Shown here one piece after another: positions 11,402-20,605 of a DNA stretch of 64,000 bases. Both the position numbers and the translations under genes were made by a program. This DNA comes from Bryoerythrophyllum caledonicum (Eukaryota > Streptophyta > Bryopsida > Pottiales > Pottiaceae), in assembly GCA_963971425.1 (NCBI GenBank), contig OZ020526.1:17017173-17081172 (forward strand). Direction: 5' to 3'. Every line of letters begins with the position of its first letter. Within the stretch, counting starts at the first letter, position 1. The notes beneath the pieces are model-generated. The model did not search any database, had not been told where the DNA came from, and saw only the letters and a list, made by a program, of their open reading frames with translations.

Positions 11402-14293
11402 TCAATTGGAGCTTCCGCCCGCATCCTTGCGCTTGAGGAGGACTAGAGCTTGGAGAGCCGCGAGCTGGGCCTGCAGCTCACTTAAGGATGCGCCGCTGAG
11501 GTTGTGAATCTCTTCCCTGTCAGCCGCCGATGCATTGGGATTGCTCACCTCGCGCTCTGGATCGCCTGCTTCGCCATTCTCCACCGCAGTTTTGAGCATG
11601 CCTGCTGCGTTAGGGTAGTCCCCGCTTAACCCTCTTCTGGTAGCAATCTTCAAGTACGAGGTGTTAGCAGAGAGGTGGACGGACATGCGTGGTTTAAGAA
11701 CATCCATCCGTAGCTGCGCCGTATCCACTACCTTGAGCGCGCGTGTGTAACCCAAGTGAATAGCGCCTAACATGTCAGCGCGCACCAGGGCGCCGGCAAC
11801 TCCAACGGGTGCACCCCAGCCGTTGCCTCCAGTGGTCAAACCAGGAGGCTGAAGGTTCGTGGCGCGCATGGCGTTCTTGATGTAAGAGGCTTTGCCACTT
11901 GAGTAGAACTCTGCCTCCTTGTGTAATGTGCCCTCGGCAGCAGTCCCAGCAGGCACCTCACACATAGGGTAAGCATCTGCCGCATGAGGCAGGTAGTACA
12001 AAGACCTGCAGTAGTGAGTGGTGCTCGGCGCATACACCCATGCGGTTGACAAGTGAGTGGAGACCAGCCAAACAGGAGGAACTGCAAGAGTGGCGACTCC
12101 TGGAAAGAAGTCGGAATCACGGCATGGCAAATCGGTCATGCGCCAACTGAGCGCGCGATTCTCATTGCGAACCTGGTTGCAGACATTGACCAAAGGTGTC
12201 ACCGCGATGTGCTGGTTGCCAAACCAACCTACAAGCTGAATGGCCCCCAGGAACTCCTGCTGCGTCAAATCCTCTCCATACTGGAACCCCAAATGGAAAG
12301 GCAAATCGTTCACCCAGATCATCTTGCGGTCCAGGGCACCTCCCGCCACCGGCAGGCCGGGGCAAAACGACTGCTGGACCAAGGGGTGGAGCACCTGGAG
12401 ATTCAAATATCGGTACTCTTCCCACAGACCAGGTGTATGGATTGAAAGCCTGCTGCCGACCTGCAAGGCGAAGGATGTAGCTAATCCACAAGTAGCCATG
12501 AGCGCATCAAGCCCCACTAAACCCGCGTGACTCCACTGCCGCTGCCCTGGCGCGGACACAGATCCCTTGACGACCTGATCAATGATGTTATCGCCGGAGT
12601 CACAATAACGAGAGGCCAATTTTCGACCGAAGGCACTCATCCCCATGACCATGGCGTTGAAATCCACCACGCTTCGGCATGTTACGCTTGCCTCTAGCAG
12701 ATTCAAAATCATCTTGCTAGGAGTAACAATCCGCATAAGTTCTCGAAGACCTGACTTAATCGGCACCTCACCAATGAAGTTCTCCGCATAAAGTAGGTCC
12801 AATCCTGATGACTGGAATTGAGTCGTCGTCTCGTGGAAGTTGAAGAGCGGTATGGACAAAGAGCGGTCCAAAATACCCCCATTGGCAATATCAGTCATGA
12901 ACTGAGCAGCAGTCGTGCGAACAGGGGGGGTCAGTGACAAATCGGCGATAGCGTCAAGCCTGCCCACCCAAACTGCTTCCCAAGCATCATCTGCAGCCCA
13001 GGTCGCAATCTTGATTAGAATCGTTGTCGAGCACTGTGTCAGCATGGTGTTGATGTCAGTGCGAGTAAAACCACAGCCGTGCAACCAGAAGAGCCATCCG
13101 ATATCTTGGACCCTGCCGACAGGATCGACACTCAAAGCTACTTCAGCAGCAATGACTTCCGCTGCAACACCTAATGCAGCAATCGCTGCAGTGACGGCAG
13201 CCCCACGGTCAGCCAGACTTGCAGTGGCAGTCTTGTAAGACATCACCAAATAGCGGGTGTACACTATATCCGCCAGGTTGGTGCAACTCACCATCCTTTG
13301 TGCCGGCGCGATGGATATCATAGTAGTGAAGGGGCTGAAGAAGAGCACACAGTGGCGCATCATGAGCTCCAGCCCTGAGAGACAGTCTTCGGAGGGCAAG
13401 CCTTGCTCGAGCAACCAATGTATGGCCAACAACCAATTACGACTGTTTAGAATGCTGGTATTCCTGTACACTGCACGGTAACCCTCAGGGCGGTCATCCT
13501 GGGGAACGATCAAAATCTCCGGCATCTCAAGGAAAGGTTTCGATCCGGCCCAGTGATTATGGAAACCTAGGTGTGAGGTGATGACAGCGCAGAAGACGTC
13601 AAAGATTCCAAGGTTAGTTGGTTTCACAGCTATCCTCTCACGAACGAGAAGCCTGCTAAGGCCCGCTGTGCTCGCACGTAACGCAATTAGAGCATCCGGC
13701 AAGTGATCCCGGGGTGGCCAAAGTGTGTCGGGAGTGCGGCCAACTTGGTCTTCTGCCACGACGTCAAACTGAGCGGTGTAAAAACCCGCCCACAAGCGCT
13801 CAAACAAGGGAGCCCAGCTGCTAGTTTCGTCGTCCATCCATCTAGTAACAAGTCGGGTTATGGCATGAGCAGCGTCCTTAGGCGCAGCACCGCCAACACG
13901 CTGCGACATATTAGTGTTGATCCTGAACCGTTTAGACACTTGAACTGTATCTAGAGTCGAGTCCATTCGCTTCGACAGGGGCACGTAGACCTGAATAAAG
14001 TGGCGGCTAGCAGTACCGCTGCCGTCAACCCAGATCAGGGCGTTACGGTTGGGCGCGCGCCCGTCACTGAACCTCATCGCATGCTTGTACTCGAGCACGC
14101 TCCCCGCCACGGACACCGTGGAACCAATCGCCTTGATGACTGGGCTAAACATGATCTCACCGAGGGCGGCAGACAGGGACCGAGCGCCCTGGCCAAGACC
14201 CACTTGCACTTCTGCGCTCTGCAACACAGCTCTCCTGGTAATCACCTTGTTCGCACGGTTGCACGGGGGGTAATACAAAATTCGGTCAGCCAT
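11402..14293 (-). CDS. Intact 963-codon intronless ORF, candidate endogenous dsRNA-virus coat protein
   Basis: One uninterrupted ATG-to-stop frame of 963 codons, far longer than chance allows. It has no intron, while most neighbouring genes have many, and is visibly richer in GC than its flanks. I see no nucleotide-binding, DDE, RT, protease or kinase motif, no signal peptide and no clear membrane span. The product is a mixed alpha/beta protein rich in Ala, Leu, Trp and Thr, with an acidic 900-925 stretch and a Leu/Ala-rich tail helix (about 927-955). Size and make-up recall coat proteins of totivirus-like dsRNA viruses; copies of such genes are known in plant nuclear genomes. The assignment is inference, from overall character rather than a matched motif. 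No polymerase-like frame lies beside it, so only this gene appears to have been captured. The intact frame suggests recent insertion or selection to keep it. An unknown lineage-specific cellular gene is the alternative. Confidence 0.5.
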   Translation of the reverse strand: MADRILYYPPCNRANKVITRRAVLQSAEVQVGLGQGARSLSAALGEIMFSPVIKAIGSTVSVAGSVLEYKHAMRFSDGRAPNRNALIWVDGSGTASRHFIQVYVPLSKRMDSTLDTVQVSKRFRINTNMSQRVGGAAPKDAAHAITRLVTRWMDDETSSWAPLFERLWAGFYTAQFDVVAEDQVGRTPDTLWPPRDHLPDALIALRASTAGLSRLLVRERIAVKPTNLGIFDVFCAVITSHLGFHNHWAGSKPFLEMPEILIVPQDDRPEGYRAVYRNTSILNSRNWLLAIHWLLEQGLPSEDCLSGLELMMRHCVLFFSPFTTMISIAPAQRMVSCTNLADIVYTRYLVMSYKTATASLADRGAAVTAAIAALGVAAEVIAAEVALSVDPVGRVQDIGWLFWLHGCGFTRTDINTMLTQCSTTILIKIATWAADDAWEAVWVGRLDAIADLSLTPPVRTTAAQFMTDIANGGILDRSLSIPLFNFHETTTQFQSSGLDLLYAENFIGEVPIKSGLRELMRIVTPSKMILNLLEASVTCRSVVDFNAMVMGMSAFGRKLASRYCDSGDNIIDQVVKGSVSAPGQRQWSHAGLVGLDALMATCGLATSFALQVGSRLSIHTPGLWEEYRYLNLQVLHPLVQQSFCPGLPVAGGALDRKMIWVNDLPFHLGFQYGEDLTQQEFLGAIQLVGWFGNQHIAVTPLVNVCNQVRNENRALSWRMTDLPCRDSDFFPGVATLAVPPVWLVSTHLSTAWVYAPSTTHYCRSLYYLPHAADAYPMCEVPAGTAAEGTLHKEAEFYSSGKASYIKNAMRATNLQPPGLTTGGNGWGAPVGVAGALVRADMLGAIHLGYTRALKVVDTAQLRMDVLKPRMSVHLSANTSYLKIATRRGLSGDYPNAAGMLKTAVENGEAGDPEREVSNPNASAADREEIHNLSGASLSELQAQLAALQALVLLKRKDAGGSSN

Positions 14294-14970
14294 CGTGCGG
14301 AAAAGGAAGGAAGTGAGAGGAGCTGGGGTTTCTCTACAAACGAGGAGACTGAGGCACTATGAGGGCTTGTGAGCGGAGAAGATTAGAAGATAGTGTGATC
14401 TAGCGAGGGGGCAAAGAAAATCGAAAGCGAAAATGTTGAACATGTATTAGTTGTTGTGCACGTAAAATACTACTGAATAGTCTCACATGAGAATGTGATC
14501 TCTATACATACACAAGTGTGTATGTTACCAGGCTATCTCCTGCACTACTACACCTGTTGCTTACTCTTCTTACACCTGTTATTGACGGCCAGGGTCTGCT
14601 AGTAACTTCAGTTTCTTTTACAGTCTTTGAAATGTGGGGGCGGCGTAAGTTGAAACGGCGGCTCGTACTTCCTGCAATAATCTCCGGTACCATTTGCATT
14701 CATTCACAATATTCTGGTTGTATCCTGCATGGGCAATTGAAACCATGTCCTATAAATCCATCATTCCTGCCAGCGCCGCTTCTCTAAATAGGTAGTTGAG
14801 TTCCTGTCTAATTCGCGCACACATAGTTATTTAGTGCACACATGTATAATTAGTGTACACATGATTAGTGTAGACATGTTCGAGTTCGGTCGTAAACTGA
14901 GTTGTTCATGACTGAGTTCGAGGTTGATCGAAATTGACACTGTGGACATGTATTTCTTCATCGAGGTTGC
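14294..14970. other. Spacer upstream of the virus-like ORF
   Basis: Lies 5' of the minus-strand ORF. No clear TATA box or exon is seen. At 14600-14670 a pyrimidine tract ending in CAG precedes an open plus-strand stretch, which could be an early exon of the plus-strand gene to the right; I could not link it in phase. Confidence 0.3.
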
Positions 14971-15153
14971 TGCAGATGTGACTTTTCGGGTGCAAGCAGT
15001 AGTGTCAAGCAAGCCTCTCGACAGCTCGCATTCGTGGCTAAGCCTGTAAGTTCCAAACCTCTACTTTCATGTGCTTAAACTCATCTATTTTTACAAGGAC
15101 TGTTTCATTGTGTTTCTACAATGATGATGAGGTGACTGTCATGTGGTTTGCAG

Positions 15154-16627
15154 GTAAGAAGTGTCTTCCAACGACAGCAGCTGCAGTTCAATGCGGAGCT
15201 CTCCTGCGATTCTTCCGAGGCACCATCTTATTTAATTCAGCGGTGGTCGAAGTGGAATGCGGAAGCTATGGCAGCTCTTGGGTAAGCAACTACCTACACA
15301 AATCAGTCAAGCAACTTCCGGAATCAGAACGAAGTCGAAGTTGCATCAATTGAGATGAGTTGTACGTTTTTTTTGTGTTGCATGATAATTCGTGGTAGAC
15401 TAAAATCTGTGCTTCGAACAATAGATACATGAGATGTGTTCTAATGTTCAAATTTTAACATGCAGACAAGTGGAACTCAAAAAGAGGCTCAACTCTGTAA
15501 AACGTAAAGCATTTCAATGATTCGTTCTGAAATTTCTATAAATTTATTCCAAACATCTCTTCTGATGTTTCATGCATTATGTTCCATTACAATCGTCTTG
15601 GTGCATGAGGTTCCAAAGTACGCTCGTCTTATTGAATGAAGGAAGCTCTACAATATTTAGTTGCAACCACCCACTTTCATACCTCTCCTAGATTTTAGGA
15701 AAGAAATGTAATTTGTCATTGCGGTCACTTTCAATATCTGGTTGTATATAGAAAGGCTCCACTTGTTTCTCCAAAATCTAGAAAAGAAGGAGAAGTGGGT
15801 GGTGTTAGGTCCACGGCCGGTTTTGGGTGGTCCAAATTTATACAATAATATATAATAAATATATTTAATACACTATATATATTAAATATATATAGTAAAA
15901 TCTATATATGAACTATTATTGTATCATGTTAATTTTTAATATATTTTTTATTAATATATTAACAATTAAATTAATTCATGTAATAATTCTTTATATTTCA
16001 AATCAGTCCTAACAGTAAAATAAATAAAATACAGGCTGCAGGTTTAGCTTGAATCGAGTTGTTCCTGCAAAAAAGACGTTAATGACTCGTAATGCTGAAT
16101 GCTTAAATCTAATCTTAGTCGAACATTCCCAATCTGCAAAACTTCAACACATTTACCTTGACACCCGTTCAATTTAAATATCCTTGTGCTGATTACAATA
16201 AAAATGATCCGCTAAAAACGAACAAATACCAACGCATTGACCACGACAAAATTGCACATGAACACCCTATATTCTACTTGACTCAAGCTGAATCTGAAAA
16301 TGAAGAAAGTTGATTTTGAGCTACTTTGCGTATCTTGTATAGAGTTCAACTTTGTATCATGTATCCTAACCTTGTGTTGTCTTCAAGTGCAGCGAGTTTG
16401 AAGAACGTATTGCGCTCCAAGCATTGGCCTTGACAAACAAGCTGCGAACAAAGGTGTTCCAGCCCATGACCATGAGGCTCGCGGAAACGCGCAAGTTCTC
16501 GACCTCTATGCAGTCTGGCAAAGTCTCTTTGGACCGAGAGTCAACCCGATATCAGCCAAGGCTCTACTCCATGCTTGAGGGTTCCATGACCTCTGAATCA
16601 TGGACAGGAAGTCCCCTCAGAACCTAA
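15154..16627 (+). CDS. Unrecognised spliced gene, 3' exons only
   Basis: Exon 15154-15281 is bounded by TTTGCAG and GGTAAGC, and exon 16393-16627 by GTGCAG and a TAA stop. They join in phase (a Gly codon is split). The product contains QRWSKWNAEAMAALG joined to EFEERIALQALALTNKLR, an amphipathic helical stretch, then a Ser/Thr/Arg-rich tail. An earlier exon probably ends at 15045 (donor CCTGTAAGT), giving QLAFVAKP before this part; I could not find the start codon. The intervening intron (1.1 kb) holds an AT-rich stretch at 15840-16020. I do not recognise the family. Clean phase across the junctions argues for a real gene. Confidence 0.45.
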
Positions 16628-16664
16628 ACCTAATTGCGTGTGAAGCGTGTTTGCGGAGAGGGAG

Positions 16665-16856
16665 ATGGCGACGATGGCGCCACGCGCGGCGGCTTTTTGT
16701 GCGATCGGTGATGGAAATTATGGTGTGAAAATTGGGAACCAGCACTCGTCAACGGCGCACGTCCGCCATTTGGGTGATGTGGATGGACGATGGTACACGA
16801 TGGACACGCCAAAGACGTGGTTCTCGAGGCCCGTCACGTTGCGTGGGACCACCTGA
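16665..16856 (+). CDS. Small hypothetical ORF
   Basis: A 63-codon frame from ATG to TGA, GC-rich compared with its flanks, 37 bp after the previous stop. It has no recognisable domain. It could be part of the 3' UTR of the gene before it or a chance frame. Confidence 0.2.
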   Translation: MATMAPRAAAFCAIGDGNYGVKIGNQHSSTAHVRHLGDVDGRWYTMDTPKTWFSRPVTLRGTT

Positions 16857-18109
16857 TCATAAGTTATGGTTGGCTAGTTTCGGAGACTGTCCTGCGCGCT
16901 TCTGCGGGAGTTTCAGCACAGATTTCGTCTTGATGAAAAAGAGGGTTACGATCAACGCTGCTGAAGTAGGATTGTGGATGGGGTTGTGAGCTGCTGTGTG
17001 GTGCGTTTGGGGCGAGATGGAAAGAGAGCTTCTCACCGCCGAAACTCGCACGAAGTCATGGCATACCCTTGAGCAACCTCATCATATTTTCTAAGAAAAA
17101 TGCGTAGATCGTAATAACACCTGTGCAGGACGTTCTTCAAGAGCCTTTCACATCCTATCCTTGCGTTGAATGTTCCTCCACCTTAGACATGCCATCTCCT
17201 TTTCGAAGGCCGACTGACATCCGGACGTGCTGCAACTCCATCAACTTAACTTCCAGCTCCATAATATTTCTCCTGATCAGGTACAGCTTCCCCTGCTTCA
17301 GCTCTTCGTTCTCTTGCTCAAGCGTGTTGACAAGCCTGTTGTGACTGTGACTAACCCTACATTGAAAGTGAAAGCAACAATCTGGATGTTCTTACACATG
17401 CAAACCTCATTCCCGTCCACTTCTAAATCTCCACATCAAGGAGGGAGTTAGGATTCATGATTCAATATTAATTCTCCTTCATTAGACGTAAAATGACTGA
17501 ACTTGGTGTAATACGTATTACTTGCACTTTGTAGTTTAAAAAAGTGAAGAAATTGATACAAATTCATTCATGTTAGTATGAAGTGGCCATATTAAGATAA
17601 AGAATATAATAAGCATTGCACTGGATACTTAATCATTTTCTTCCTTTCATATTTTTCCGAAATAAATGAAAAAGAGTGCATTGCAAATGAGAAGCACAGC
17701 AGTTGAGTGAGGTTGGCATCAAATAAAATTTCTGAGCTATACTTTTGAAGCTCAAAATACTACTGATCTTGAAAATAAGCGCATACAAGAGCACATCACA
17801 TCAATATTTCATTTCTAAGATGCAAAGCTTCATTCCAGAAAGAATGTACAAGAGAACATTACGCAGGAATATTGCGAAATCAATATATTTTTCAGCACTT
17901 GGAAAATTTACATGGGAACCCAAGCCGCACTAAAGGCTAACAAATTTGCAGAACTTGTCAACATAATGTCCGCTTACAAACATGCCCTCAAATTTACACC
18001 CACCTGCAAAAATAAGCTCCAACTCTCATCCTCAACTTACTCGACTACACCTCCATATATCCTCCGCTACACTATACAATATACCTTTCAGAATGTGGAA
18101 AATGGACAC
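16857..18109. other. Spacer, no gene seen
   Basis: Short chance frames only. The right part probably holds the 3' UTR of the LEA gene, which ends at 18110 on the minus strand. Confidence 0.5.
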
Positions 18110-19951
18110 TTAGCTTTGAGCTTGTCCAGGTTGTGCTTGCGCTGTTTTGGCCTTGATAGCCTCCCACGTCGCAGCAGCTGTGGCCGCGGCGTCGCCGCCA
18201 GTCTGCTTCGCTCCGTCCGAGGCATGTCCACCTGCTTGCGCCGTCTTGTCCTTGATGGCCTCCCACGTGGCCGCAGCACTTTGCTGCATATCCTCAGTGC
18301 TCTTCTTGGCCCCATCGGTAGCGTCACCCGACGTCTCCTGAGCTCTGGAAGTGTAATCAGCTGAAGCATCCTTGGCTGCCTCGGTTGTGCCAGCGGCCTT
18401 CTGCTTGGTTGCGTCGGTGGTTTCGGCAGCTTTCGCCTTGGTTGCGTCGGTGGTTTCAGCAGCTTTCGCCTTGGTTGCCTCGGTGGTTTCGGCAGCTTTC
18501 GCCTTGGTTGCATCCACAGTGGAGGCGGCCTTGTCCTTGCCGACAGCGGATTGCTCCTGCGCGGCCTTGGAGGCGTCGGCGGCCTTCTGCTGCGCAACGC
18601 TCAGGAGCCCGGTGGCCCTGTCCTTGATGGCGCCGAACCACGATCCGGCCGTGGCTTGTGCGCCGCCGGCGGTCTCCTTGGCCTTCTCGTTCGTGGCGCC
18701 GGCGGCGTCGTAGGACCTGTCCTTGGCTTCGGTGGCGGTCCCTGCGGCGGTGTCTTTCGCCTGCCCTGCCTTCTCCTGCGCCACGCCTGTCGCCTCCCCC
18801 ACCTTCTGCTTCGCGCCTTCCCACGTATCCCCGGTTTTCTGCCCTGCTGCGTTGGTGTAGTCCATCACGGTGTTCTTCGCAGCTTGGTAACTGCATCGAC
18901 CAAACAAAATCACCATCAGCACAGAGCATGGGCAAGATCGTGAACAGCAGTTGAAAAGTCGTCCGAGTTACCCCTACTACTTGTTCGTTCTAGTTATGAT
19001 CAAATCGTCAAAAGAGCTTAGCAGTTTTTCAATTCAAGTCCTTACAAGAGCCTGGTGATCTCTAACTCAAAGCAAAGTAGTTCTAACGTCTTTGAAAGTG
19101 CAGAGTTTTAACTTGAGTACTTCGATCTCATTCTAAATTCGGATGGGAAACGCTAGTTTCTTATTGACTTTGCTAATGATTGGGAACTGGGCATTCGAAC
19201 ACTCACGTGGATCCTGCAGCTTCCGAGGCCTGGTTGCCCTTCTCGGCGACGGTGTCCTTGGCGCTCGCGGCGGTACCCACAGTGGTGTCCTTCGTGCTCT
19301 GTGCTGTCTGGGCGGTGGTGTCCGACCCCTTGTTGTACGTATCGGCTGCTGCGGCCTTGGTGTTCTCGGTCTGCTCGCCTGCCTTGTTCAGGGCCTGGCC
19401 GGTCGCTTGCTGCGTGCCGATCTTCATCTGGTTGAGCTTGTCCATGGCCGCCTGAGTGTACTGGGAGAACGTATCCTACAAGACAGAGAAAACAACATCA
19501 CTGTCAGCAATCCTAAATAGTCGAAGCCTGCCACATGAAGAGGAAACCACGCATGTAATTCCATCGCAAGAAGCACAATACAACAACTCCAACTTCACAA
19601 CTAGTAGCAGAAGATGTAGGAACTCACCACCAGGGAGCCCTTCTTCTGTGCGGCGACATCAGCGGTCTGGCCTGCCTTCTGAGCAGTGACGTCCTTGGCC
19701 TCAGCTGCCTTTTGAGCGGTGTTATCCTGGGCTTGTCCCGTCTTCTGAGCGGTAGCGTCCTTGACCTCACCTGCCTTCTGAGCACCGGTCTCCTTGGCCG
19801 ACTGGTACCGCTCCTGGGCGCCCTGCAACGCAGATATGCCCTTCTCCTGTGCAGCGTTCCGGTACTGCCCAATAGATTCCAACGCCGCATCAGTGCCCTG
19901 CTGCGCGTTCTCGGAAGCCTGCTGGCTCCTCATGTTCGCCTCCTCAGCCAT
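18110..19951 (-). CDS. Group 3 (LEA_4-type) late embryogenesis abundant protein
   Basis: Three exons, 19951-19628, 19475-19207 and 18890-18110, join in phase to a 457-residue protein with strong GT-AG sites. It is almost wholly hydrophilic, rich in Ala, Lys, Thr, Gln and Glu, and lacks a signal peptide, so it is probably cytosolic. It is built from 11-residue repeats of LEA_4 type, such as AQKAGEVKDAT and ATKAKAAETTD; the latter occurs about four times in a row near residues 325-375. Late repeats contain AATWEAIKDKTAQAGG and AATWEAIKAKTAQAQ. Such proteins are disordered in water, form amphipathic helices on drying and protect membranes and enzymes. An ABRE-like CACGTGTC upstream fits ABA and dehydration control (inference). 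The start is the first Met of the open frame, MAEEANMRSQQ. Confidence 0.9.
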
Positions 19952-20120
19952 AACTTCCCTGATTCAACAAAAAAATATATATACCGAAACCTCCTCTCTC
20001 TCAAACAACTATCTCCAAAACTCACTGTACCCAAACTTCTGGCCTCTATCAAACTTGCGTTCTGAAAATACAAACTGGTTGCTTGTGAGCTGATGACTCC
20101 AGCGGAGTAATTGAAGTCGC

Positions 20121-20128
20121 TTTTATGA
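20121..20128 (-). promoter_or_regulatory. Possible TATA box of the LEA gene
   Basis: On the minus strand the site reads TCATAAAAG, about 170 bp before the ATG at 19951. Spacing suits a TATA box with a moderate 5' UTR, but the match is imperfect. Confidence 0.35.
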
Positions 20129-20236
20129 ACCTGATGAGGGGCGAGTTCGGCGTGCACTCAATCTGGGCCAAGTGGCGCTCCCATGAGTGGCACCCCAGTA
20201 CATTGCCACATGGCGTTGAGGTGGAGGGTCGACCGC

Positions 20237-20244
20237 CACGTGTC
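20237..20244. promoter_or_regulatory. ABRE/G-box upstream of the LEA gene
   Basis: CACGTGTC lies about 285 bp upstream of the LEA start codon. ACGTGTC is the ABA-responsive element core bound by bZIP factors, a usual site in LEA promoters. Function here is inferred from sequence and position only. Confidence 0.5.
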
Positions 20245-20605
20245 GGTCAGCAACGCGTTGATGACGGTCACCTAACAAGCTCCTCGAAGGTTCCATTATA
20301 TGATTAAGAAAATACGTCCACAACGAAATAATGAAAGGAAACAATGAAGCAAACAAGAAAAGACAAACTGTGGACTCGATCAAATTAGCCCTTGAAGATG
20401 ACGTTCAAATCGCCACCATCAGCAAGGACCAGGTTTATCCAGCTGCTGAATGTGCAAACAGACGCCTTCACATGATGCTATATAGTCAATCTGGAGAAAA
20501 CTCGGTCAGAGTTGCGTTAAGTACACTGGAAACAATGATACATCTAGTATTGACTTGAGGGATTTTCTCTAAAAGAATGGATCGAGGGCCAGTAGTAGCG
20601 TTGTT

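Noticed and set aside
12053-12530. Several plus-strand frames of 60-130 codons
   Set aside because: All lie inside the 963-codon minus-strand ORF and have no motif; a polymerase-like partner was looked for and not found.
18088-18943. Long alternative frames over the LEA gene on both strands
   Set aside because: They are by-products of the repeated Ala/Lys codons; the LEA frame alone has family repeats and phased splice sites.
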